From the IMG/VR virus record IMGVR_UViG_3300049217_000061, positions 1-57,363 of that record: a stretch of DNA of 57,363 nucleotides. One strand, given 5' to 3'. This stretch comes from a virus. The position numbers and the translations under genes are program-made. Of the stretch, positions 50,345-56,027 are shown piece after piece. The notes under the pieces were generated by a model. It was not told the origin of the DNA and searched no databases. It saw nothing but the letters and a program-made list of their open reading frames with translations. How positions within the stretch are numbered: position 1 is the stretch's first letter; every line of letters begins with the position of its first letter.

Positions 50345-50662
50345 TCAGCTCTCTTTCTTAAGGTCTAGCTGTTTCTGTAGCAGTACCACCTTCATCTCGT
50401 CCACCATGCTCAACTGCCCCGGCTTGGTCCCCGCCAGCTCGAACCTTGCATCCTCCCCCTCGGCCCGCCTCCGCCACTTATCGCGCTCCCGGTACAGGTG
50501 CTCGCGCTCGTTGTGGTCCCACCCGCCCTGCGCGACTGCCCCGTCGAGCCTCCTGACGTACGCCTTGGCCCGCTCGTGGTCCGCCGGCCCGCAGTACGGC
50601 GAGTCCCCCGCGTATTCCCGCCACGCGGCCCGCTTCCCCCGCCTCTCCTGTTGGCTCTCCAC
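50345..50662 (-). CDS. Charged helical 105-aa protein
   Basis: Arg/Glu-rich with a long helix (YRERDKWRRRAEGEDARFEL) and C-terminal coiled coil (VDEMKVVLLQKQLDLKKES). Sits 2 nt from the next gene. Function unknown. Confidence 0.65.
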   Translation of the reverse strand: MESQQERRGKRAAWREYAGDSPYCGPADHERAKAYVRRLDGAVAQGGWDHNEREHLYRERDKWRRRAEGEDARFELAGTKPGQLSMVDEMKVVLLQKQLDLKKES

Positions 50663-50666
50663 TGGG

Positions 50667-51017
50667 CTAGACGATCCTCCCTCGTTTTTGCGGTATCTCG
50701 CCAGTGGCCCTAATTAACCGGCCCTCGGTATCCGGGTCGAACCCTGGGTCGTAGCTCACCACCACGTACGGGATGTTGGCGAGCCTATAGAAGTTCCCCT
50801 TCTCGTCACTCAACTCCACCGCCCGGTCGTCGGGCGACACCGAGTGGATGTTCACTTGCTTGAGCTGCATCACCATGCCCGGCGGGTAGAAGGTAACGTC
50901 CGAGCGCCTCCCATTATCGGCGAACGGGTGAAGGCTGGACGGATCGACTGCCTCGCTGGGGGCCGCCTTCTCGCTGTCGCTGCCCTGCACTAGGGGCGTG
51001 TCTCGTTTTTCCTGCAT
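50667..51017 (-). CDS. Hypothetical 116-aa protein behind the conserved promoter element
   Basis: The start at 51017 is chosen for AGAGGAGACAGGAA just upstream. The N-terminal 30 residues are Ser/Glu-rich; the body is beta-rich (VTFYPPGMVMQLKQVNIHSV...YVVVSYDPGFD). The promoter-like element at 51041-51072 would give it a leader of about 20 nt, so it is the gene most directly controlled by that element. Confidence 0.65.
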   Translation of the reverse strand: MQEKRDTPLVQGSDSEKAAPSEAVDPSSLHPFADNGRRSDVTFYPPGMVMQLKQVNIHSVSPDDRAVELSDEKGNFYRLANIPYVVVSYDPGFDPDTEGRLIRATGEIPQKRGRIV

Positions 51018-51040
51018 TTCCTGTCTCCTCTCTCGTCTCT

Positions 51041-51072
51041 CTATACATCTGGGGCCGGACTCCATCAATCCT
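51041..51072 (-). promoter_or_regulatory. Promoter-like conserved element, leftward copy
   Basis: Matches 468-500 at about 28 of 32 positions on the opposite strand. Reads TTGATG, 17 bp, TATAGA on the minus strand. The spacer core GGAGTCCGGC is conserved. AGAGAGGAGACAGG and an ATG follow at once, so initiation around 51035 would give a short leader for the gene at 50667. Confidence 0.6.
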
Positions 51073-51168
51073 CGGGGCGCTGGTGCGCTGGGGCGTTTCC
51101 CAACTCTACCCTCCCCTGGCACGAACGCGCGTCAGTATACACCCGCCTACCGGTCTACCGGCGGGGCC

Positions 51169-51270
51169 TTACCGGCGGGGCTTACTACCCTTCTTCTTTT
51201 TCGGGGACTTAGCGGGCCTGGCGGGCCTGACAGACTGTTTTGCTTTGACTGGAGCACGTTTCGCTGACAC
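51169..51270 (-). CDS. 33-aa Lys/Pro/Ala-rich peptide
   Basis: From the GTG at 51270 (GGAGGCGAGCAATAAG upstream): MSAKRAPVKAKQSVRPARPA and then KSPKKKKGSKPRR. It resembles a histone H1-type tail and would bind nucleic acid. It begins 1 nt after the upstream stop. Confidence 0.55.
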   Translation of the reverse strand: MSAKRAPVKAKQSVRPARPAKSPKKKKGSKPRR

Positions 51271-51271
51271 C

Positions 51272-51763
51272 TTATTGCTCGCCTCCACCGCCGGCTTTGA
51301 GCGTCGGCACTCCCACTAGCACCTCGCTCTCCCTGGTCGGGTCGTCCGGCTTCAGCTCCAGCCTCACGCCCGCATTCACGCACGCCAGTCGGGCGTCCAG
51401 TATCTCCGGCACCGCCCCCCGCCTGACTGCCGGCGCGTACCTGGCCCGTAGCTTCATCTGCTCGACAGCGGGTAACAGTATCGCCGCCGGGTCCGGGTAA
51501 TGTGCTACCTCGCTTACATGCACTGTCGCCCGCTCTGTGGCAATCACTGGCTCCACATGCTTCCCCCTCTCGTCGAAGGGTGGGTCGAACTCCGTCGCCG
51601 CTGTCGCCGCTGTCGCCGTGCTCGCCTTCACTGGTATCGCCTGTGCCGGCACGCCATTGTTCCACCAGTCGCGCATGATCTCCGCCACTGCCCGGCCCGC
51701 CTTGCTGTACTCGTGCGTCACTTTCCCGATCAGCGACTCCACCTGCCCGGATGTTATCTCCAT
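51272..51763 (-). CDS. Hypothetical 163-aa protein
   Basis: Starts after GAGGCGGTAACTGAT, the start-associated sequence of this genome. Helical ends (SLIGKVTHEYSKAGRAVAEI; LLPAVEQMKLRARYAPAVRR) flank a Thr/Ala linker from a GTCGCC triplet-type repeat. No family recognised. Confidence 0.65.
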   Translation of the reverse strand: MEITSGQVESLIGKVTHEYSKAGRAVAEIMRDWWNNGVPAQAIPVKASTATAATAATEFDPPFDERGKHVEPVIATERATVHVSEVAHYPDPAAILLPAVEQMKLRARYAPAVRRGAVPEILDARLACVNAGVRLELKPDDPTRESEVLVGVPTLKAGGGGEQ

Positions 51764-51776
51764 ATCAGTTACCGCC

Positions 51777-51851
51777 TCACTTTCTCCATACGTAGAGTAG
51801 GATCAACGCCAATACGACTATATCCGCCGCCACCTCTAATAGCACGATCAC
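51777..51851 (-). CDS. 24-aa membrane peptide
   Basis: MIVLLEVAADIVVLALILLY then VWRK, from a GTG that overlaps the upstream stop (GTGA), with GGAGG 7 nt before it. A single hydrophobic span with a basic end. Its size suggests a regulatory or membrane-modulating peptide; function unknown. Confidence 0.55.
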   Translation of the reverse strand: MIVLLEVAADIVVLALILLYVWRK

Positions 51852-52012
51852 GATGGTGGCCTCCTGCCTGGCTCCAACTCGCCACTCGCCACTACCGCCA
51901 CCGGAATTACCGCGTCACTTCCGCACCTTCCACACCTGCCGTGTTGGTCCAGTGGCCCGCGATACCAGCACTCCGGCTCTAGGCATTCCCACGCTTCCCA
52001 CCAGTTTGTCAC
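51848..52012 (-). CDS. 54-aa zinc-ribbon-like protein
   Basis: From the GTG at 52012 with TAGGAGGCGAGC upstream. ECLEPEC and GRCGRCG give a C-x4-C...C-x2-C site. Trp-rich start (MTNWWEAWECL). Translationally coupled to the 24-aa membrane peptide. Confidence 0.6.
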   Translation of the reverse strand: MTNWWEAWECLEPECWYRGPLDQHGRCGRCGSDAVIPVAVVASGELEPGRRPPS

Positions 52013-52034
52013 GCTCGCCTCCTACGCTCGCCTC

Positions 52035-52181
52035 CTACCTTATCCTGACCAACCTTCTGCACCAGCACTTCTTGCACTGTGCCGGCGGGTGATCCTTCCT
52101 GGGTCGAATCTCGTTTCTACATTCGGGATTCTGACACTGGTAAACCGGTAACCTGAGTTTTCGTTTGCGAGTAGCAGACAT
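52035..52181 (-). CDS. 48-aa zinc-ribbon protein
   Basis: MSATRKRKLRLPVYQCQNPE, then CRNEIRPRKDHPPAQCKKCW: four to five cysteines in C-x4-C...C-x2-C-x-C order with a basic start. No strong ribosome site. The region 52182-52236 on its upstream side has no gene. Confidence 0.6.
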   Translation of the reverse strand: MSATRKRKLRLPVYQCQNPECRNEIRPRKDHPPAQCKKCWCRRLVRIR

Positions 52182-52236
52182 GCGGGATTAACCGTACGCC
52201 TGCTGGCCTCATAAGTCAACTGTGAATTTTCAGGAG

Positions 52237-52455
52237 TTATTCAGCCTGCCGGTTCCCCGGCTCCAGTTCCGCCGAATAGTTGTCATGCGCGATACGATCC
52301 TCGTTGCTAAAGTCCACTCCGTAACAATCGCAATAGTGCCGAAGGTCCGACAGTAGATCTCGGATCGCCGTTTCGTGATCCTTACGGTCCTGCAAGTACT
52401 CTCCGGCCCAAATAGCTTTGGCTGCTCGGTCAACTCTTCGCTCGTTTTCAGTCAT
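52237..52455 (-). CDS. Hypothetical acidic helical protein (72 aa)
   Basis: Strong AAAAGGAGATACCGAA before the ATG. Charged helices (MTENERRVDRAAKAIWAGEY, ETAIRDLLSDLRHYCDCYGV). Overlaps the upstream gene by 8 nt and ends 55 nt before the next gene, the 48-aa zinc-ribbon gene. Function unknown. Confidence 0.7.
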   Translation of the reverse strand: MTENERRVDRAAKAIWAGEYLQDRKDHETAIRDLLSDLRHYCDCYGVDFSNEDRIAHDNYSAELEPGNRQAE

Positions 52456-52738
52456 TTCGGTATCTCCTTTTCATTTTCCGTATCACTTCCGCCCGCCCCA
52501 ACTCCCGCGCCACCGCCCGCCGCACCGTCCTCACCTTCCGCTGCTCCCGGTCCCGCTCCCGCCTGCCCTCCTTCTCCCGGCGCGCCCACTCCTGGTCGAT
52601 CATCTTCAGCTCAGCTCGGTCCTTCGCGCTGAACTCCTCCCTGGGCGCGGCCACGATCACCTTGAACAGGTGCAGCAACTCCACGTCCGGCAATGCGCGC
52701 AACTCCGCCGCCTCTGCCGCCTCCTTCTCCGCCGACAT
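52448..52738 (-). CDS. Charged helical protein (96 aa)
   Basis: Starts at 52738 after GGAGGGCGGTG. SAEKEAAEAAELRALPDVEL, then a long Arg/Glu helix (WARREKEGRRERDREQRKVR). The start overlaps the zinc-ribbon stop (TGATG). No family recognised. Confidence 0.7.
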   Translation of the reverse strand: MSAEKEAAEAAELRALPDVELLHLFKVIVAAPREEFSAKDRAELKMIDQEWARREKEGRRERDREQRKVRTVRRAVARELGRAEVIRKMKRRYRND

Positions 52739-52962
52739 CACCGCCCTCCATTCTGGGCATTCTGGGCGTGCTCCGCCGGCCCGCCTTCCGCCTGCTCCCA
52801 CACGTAGCTCTTGCACCTGGGACACGCGACCGGCTTCTTCCCCAGCCGCGCCTCCCAGCCGTGCCCGCACCGCTTGCAGTGGCACGGGATAGCCTTCTCT
52901 CTCGCCTTCCCCGCCTTCCCCGCCTTCCCCGCCTTCCCGGTTCCCAACTTCCGTTTCGTCAC
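52738..52962 (-). CDS. Zinc-ribbon protein with AGK repeat
   Basis: 74 aa. Residues 8-20 are AGKAGKAGKA, encoded by a 9-bp tandem repeat. CHCKRCGHGWEARLGKKPVA then CPRCKSYVWEQ is a four-cysteine ribbon very like that of the first gene of the genome (1155). The 25-residue tail is Gln/Ala/Asn-rich. Coupled to both neighbours by 2-4 nt overlaps. Confidence 0.75.
   Translation of the reverse strand: MTKRKLGTGKAGKAGKAGKAREKAIPCHCKRCGHGWEARLGKKPVACPRCKSYVWEQAEGGPAEHAQNAQNGGR
52906..52940. repeat. 9-bp in-frame tandem repeat (GCCTTCCCC)
   Basis: Four copies of GCCTTCCCC encode the Ala-Gly-Lys repeat. As in the SDS-tail gene, the unit preserves the frame. Confidence 0.85.
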
Positions 52963-53318
52963 CTTCCACCTCGCTTTCTATTTGCCGCCGCTCGCATCTT
53001 TTTCAGTTGCGCCGCCACTCGCTTCTTATTTTCAGGCAGTTGCGTCCAGTGTCGTTTACCACTTACTGCACGCGCCTTCCCCGGTGTCCGGCCACGTGCA
53101 CCGTCATCCACCGCCACCGCTGCCACCGCTGCCACCGCTGCCACCGCTGCCACGGCCTGACTTCCTTTGGCCTCCCCGCCCGCCTGGCTGAGAAGTAATG
53201 TTCCCACCCGCGCGGCAAGTTCATGGAAAGCGATACCATAAGTTTTGCAGTAATCTTCGATCCACGTTTCGCAGTGGGCGAAGGCGTAAACGACTCGCGT
53301 GTCCTCGATTTGCAGCAT
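52959..53318 (-). CDS. Hypothetical protein with AVA repeat linker
   Basis: 119 aa. The N-terminal domain (MLQIEDTRVVYAFAHCETWI, EDYCKTYGIAFHELAARVGT) is joined by an (AVA)n linker, from a 9-bp repeat near 53105-53150, to a Lys/Arg-rich tail. AAAAAGGAGAACCGGGA precedes the ATG. Function unknown; the tail suggests nucleic-acid contact. Confidence 0.65.
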   Translation of the reverse strand: MLQIEDTRVVYAFAHCETWIEDYCKTYGIAFHELAARVGTLLLSQAGGEAKGSQAVAAVAAVAAVAAVAVDDGARGRTPGKARAVSGKRHWTQLPENKKRVAAQLKKMRAAANRKRGGR

Positions 53319-53405
53319 TCCCGGTTCTCCTTTTTCCCGCCATTTTTAACCCTCCACTCCAGCGCACCCCCGGCCCTCTCTCCGTTTTGTGCGCTGAGTC
53401 GAGAG

Positions 53406-53429
53406 TGGGGAGTTAATACTTGATCCCCA
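53406..53429 (-). promoter_or_regulatory. Inverted repeat of the TCAAGTAT palindrome family
   Basis: TGGGGA (53406-53411) and TCCCCA (53424-53429) enclose GTTAATACTTGA. The centre resembles those at 42778 and 54581. It coincides with the last codons and stop of the DUF932 C-terminal segment. No T-run follows, so operator or processing site is more likely than terminator. Confidence 0.4.
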
Positions 53430-53655
53430 TCGCCTTCATCCAATCCCCGGTCGGAACCACTAACGGAGCGCCCTCGGCCCGCCCTGGGTTGTCCCTGGTC
53501 TCCTCCAGCAGCGCGGTCAACGCCGCCACCTTCAGCCCATCGCCCGCCCCGAACACGGCGTTCTGCGCCCGGACGGCCGTCTCCGTCATCCCTGTCACGG
53601 CACTTGTCATCCTGACCGGCCTGAAGTGGTCCGTATACTCAGTTACCGCATTCAA
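53413..53655 (-). pseudogene. DUF932 C-terminal segment (third frame)
   Basis: LNAVTEYTDHFRPVRMTSAV and following continue, in the +1 phase, the protein that stops at 53639. The junction reads TAC-AAT-ATGTTTGAAT-GCG: ten extra nucleotides between two AAT triplets break the expected AYNAVTEY. The only starts are weak (TTG at 53655), so the segment is probably not made alone. Confidence 0.6.
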
Positions 53656-54316
53656 ACATATTGTACGCAGTACCCTGAATCTCCGGCACCTTCCCGCCGT
53701 CGTTGCTCTCGAACAACTCCAGCACCTTCAGCACCACGTTATCGCGCCTGCTCGTGCCGTCCTTCCCCGCCTCCGCGGGCCATAACCGGTTCACCACCGC
53801 CAGCATGCTTGACCGCGTCATCCGTTTGCTCGCCAGCAAGTTCAGCTTCCCTTCCAGCGCCTTCGCGTCCGCCACGATCGACGGCGCTAACCGTTTCGCC
53901 GCCGCGAGCCTGTCCCCCGCGCCGCTGGTATGCCGAATCCGACACACCGCCCCGGCTTCCCCCAGCGCTACGGTCAACGTGTTCTCGCACACCACCCTCT
54001 CCGTGCAGAGTTTCGCCACGTAACTCAAATTGGCGGTATGCCCGGTTGCCACCAGCAGGTAGGTCCGGCTCGTGTCCTCCGTCCCGGCGATCCGAATATC
54101 GGCCCCCGGCACCCGCGCCATGACCCATATTTTCTCGCCCTTCCCCAGCGCCCCGGCACTCTCGTAATGTGCCCCGTCATGCGCCTGCAACAGCGAGTCT
54201 ACGAAGTCAAACGCCTGTGCGTTCTGTATCGGGTGGTAATCCTCGCCCACCACCCCCAACTGCGCCGGTGTCCCGTTGCCGCGCCACACTGACTTGTACC
54301 CCTCCACCTTAACCAC
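53639..54316 (-). pseudogene. DUF932 central segment (second frame)
   Basis: 225 aa from a GTG. LGVVGEDYHPIQNAQAFDFV, YESAGALGKGEKIWVMARVP, YLLVATGHTANLSYV, RVVCENTLTVALGEAG and RIRHTSGAGDRL are the conserved blocks of DUF932 (phage/plasmid-like protein family), in order. The N-terminal block is missing from this frame and is found at 54345-54512. Role in phages unknown; often near recombination genes. Possibly expressed by recoding or internal start. Confidence 0.75.
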
Positions 54317-54344
54317 CTTGCTCTCGTTCCCCGGTGTGCGGACG

Positions 54345-54512
54345 TTACATCTCCCGCTCCACTACCGGCCAGTCCAACTTCGCCAGCTTCATCGCTTCCT
54401 GCCACGTTTGGGCGTCCGGCGTGCGCTGGCCTAAATGATGCCACGCAGCCTGCCTGTCGCCTACGCACCACATAGCGTCCTGCCCGTCTACCTTTGCAAT
54501 ATTGTGGGCCAT
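54345..54512 (-). pseudogene. DUF932 N-terminal segment (first frame)
   Basis: 55 aa with the best ribosome site of this block (AAAGGAGGAGCTAA-ATG). MAHNIAKVDGQDAMWCVGDR, WHHLGQRTPDAQTWQEAMKL and LDWPVV are the standard start of DUF932 proteins. It ends GAG-ATG-TAA-C; the family would continue into NVRTPGNESKVV in the +1 phase. Frameshift mutation, sequence error and programmed recoding are all open. Confidence 0.65.
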
Positions 54513-54572
54513 TTAGCTCCTCCTTTACCTATTCAAGTGTTAGAGTACCACACGAGTTACCGCGATGCAAAT

Positions 54573-54604
54573 AAAAAAAAGAGGGAATCAAGTTTGACTC
54601 CCTC
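54573..54604 (-). terminator. Rho-independent terminator, leftward
   Basis: On the minus strand GAGGGAGTCA pairs with TGATTCCCTC (54604-54581, one mismatch, loop AACT), followed by eight T (54580-54573). It separates the first leftward gene from the DUF932 gene. The stem sequence is related to the palindromes at 42778 and 53406. Confidence 0.8.
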
Positions 54605-54830
54605 CTCTCCCCAACTCCCACCTCCCTACTTCACCATCCCAAGCTCCCGGTACAGGTACCTCGTAAGCCACCGTTTCAACTGTTTTGGCAGGCACTTGGC
54701 GAATCGCGAATCCCTCCCGGTATCGTTTCGCGTCCTCCAGTTCCCAGTTCTCCTGCCAGTACGCGTTCAGCCTGTCCGGCCATGCCGGCCCGGCCCCCGC
54801 CGCCCGCACCTTCGCCCGCTCCTTCCGCAC
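54588..54830 (-). pseudogene. C-terminal piece of the first leftward gene (+1 frame)
   Basis: 80 aa (RLNAYWQENWELEDAKRYRE, EGFAIRQVPAKTVETVAYEV) from a GTG with no ribosome site. It reads as natural protein, while the upstream frame turns into Gly/Ala nonsense after LLLNAS near 54840. A +1 change near GCC-A-GTG would join them. It begins inside one copy of a 27-bp direct repeat (54804-54830 and 55024-55050) that codes VRKERAKVR in both places. Confidence 0.5.
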
Positions 54831-55411
54831 TGGCGTTTAGCAGCAAGCTGGGCACGTAGTAGCGTTCCTTGAGGTGGGACACGATGTGGTCCTTATCGCC
54901 GAAACACTCGCCCACCGGTTTGCCTGTTCCCACGTTCCGCAGCCCGCAGTACCAGCAGTCCCCGGCGGATGGATGCGGCACTTTCCCCGCCTCCAGCTTC
55001 GCCATGAACTCCCCGGCAAACTTCCGCACCTTCGCCCGCTCCTTCCGCACCCTCTCCGGCGCCGGCCCGCAGTGCGTGAGCCTACCCGCCTGATACGTGA
55101 TGCCGTCCTGCCACGTGACCGGCGGCGCTCCGTTCCCGTCGCTCACATACCCACATACCACACCCCACTCGCCTCGCCTCGCCTGCGATATTCTCACCGG
55201 CCCGTACTTGTTCAGCCGATCCTTAGTAGTTACCGTCTGCCACCCGCCACTTGACATGATCGTCCGCCCGTCCGCCCGCCACACGATTATGTCGGTGTTG
55301 TGCAGCCGTAGCGCGATTCTCCCATTCTCCCGGCGCTGCAAGTACGTGTTGTTTTCGAGTTTCCGCGATTCCCCGGTTCCCGAGTTTCGCTGTAGCCTCT
55401 TGGTAATTCAT
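54676..55411 (-). pseudogene. First leftward gene, frameshifted phage protein with CxxC motif
   Basis: The start MNYQEATAKLGNR lies at 55411 after GGAGAGT; the family continues in the +1 frame as ESRKLENNTYLQRRENGRIA, LHNTDIIVWRADG, SSGGWQTVTTKDRLNKYGPV, CWYCGLRN and DHIVSHLKERYYVPSLLLNA. One extra G in the run CGGGGAA (plus-strand CCCC at 55371-55374) accounts for the break; with three G the two parts join as LGNRESRKLENN. Beyond 54840 the frame is again off. A common hypothetical phage family (recalled, not searched). Position: first gene after the leftward promoter. Confidence 0.65.
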
Positions 55412-55590
55412 ACTCTCCACACTCCTCTGCCGCCCGACTATCCGCCGCACGGCTGAATTCCAACTTCATTCCTAGCTGGCACGCTAGTTACAGCAGGTAT
55501 AACGCCGCCACTTGAGTTACCCAACCTTACCACACGGAGGAGGAGGTCAATAAGGGAAATTTGAGTTACCGGGCCTGCCCGCCTGCCCTC
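55412..55590. other. Divergent control region, left part
   Basis: No gene seen. It contains the candidate leftward promoter, GTTACC motifs near 55515 and 55565, and a purine block GGAGGAGGAGGTCAATAAGG. Together with the 16-bp repeat array it separates leftward from rightward early genes. Confidence 0.5.
55496..55524 (-). promoter_or_regulatory. Candidate leftward promoter
   Basis: On the minus strand TTGGGT (55524-55519), a 17-bp spacer and TATACC (55501-55496) lie about 85 bp upstream of the first leftward gene. The hexamers match only moderately; position and spacing are the main support. Confidence 0.35.
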
Positions 55591-55718
55591 CTCTCGCCTT
55601 CCCCTCCTCTCGCCTTCCCCTCCTCTCGCCTTCCCCTCCTCTCGCCTTCCCCTCCTCTCGCCTTCCCCTCCTCTCGCCTTCCCCTCCTCTCGCCTTCCCC
55701 TCCTCTCGCCTTCCCCCG
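55591..55718. repeat. 16-bp tandem repeat, eight copies
   Basis: Eight copies of CTCTCGCCTTCCCCTC in perfect register. The long reverse frame over it (about 55547-55897) is made of repeat and is not a gene. The array is a strand-biased pyrimidine tract like the minisatellite at 942. Confidence 0.9.
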
Positions 55719-55859
55719 CCCTCTAGCAAGTTTATCTCCAACAATATTAATTTCCACAGGATGAAGAAGAGGAGGAGGAGGAGTATAACTTCCACAGTAC
55801 GGAACACAGTACGGAAAATAAAATCTGGAACCGGAGGTTCGGGAACCGGAGGTTCGCTA

Positions 55860-56000
55860 ATGTGGGAAATTAAGACGTTCAAAACGCGGGAGGCCATGGA
55901 GAAGTGGATTGAAAAGTTCGGTCATCGCTATCAGTGGGTAGAAGTATTTGTGAACAACGGATACGCGCTGGACATTCGCAAACTACGGATCATTGGGTAA
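55860..56000 (+). CDS. 46-aa protein, first of the rightward early cluster
   Basis: MWEIKTFKTREAMEKWIEKF then GHRYQWVEVFVNNGYALDIR: a compact beta-alpha-beta fold. ACCGGAGGTTCGCTA precedes the ATG. A 79-aa form from 55761 would add a basic head and the GTGGSGTGGS repeat but lacks a ribosome site. A duplicated GGAACCGGAGGTTCG lies upstream. Confidence 0.65.
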   Translation: MWEIKTFKTREAMEKWIEKFGHRYQWVEVFVNNGYALDIRKLRIIG

Positions 56001-56027
56001 ATGCAGACACAAAGGAGATTACCTAGT

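Noticed and set aside
53643-53660. Simple sequencing-error explanation for the 10-nt insertion in the DUF932 gene
   Set aside because: Homopolymer errors add single bases; a ten-base insertion flanked by AAT is more likely real, though only reads can settle it.
55547-55897. Reverse 116-aa frame with a hydrophobic N-terminal part
   Set aside because: Its C-terminal half is the 16-bp repeat read as Arg/Glu/Gly, and its N-terminal half lies opposite the 46-aa gene that has a good ribosome site.
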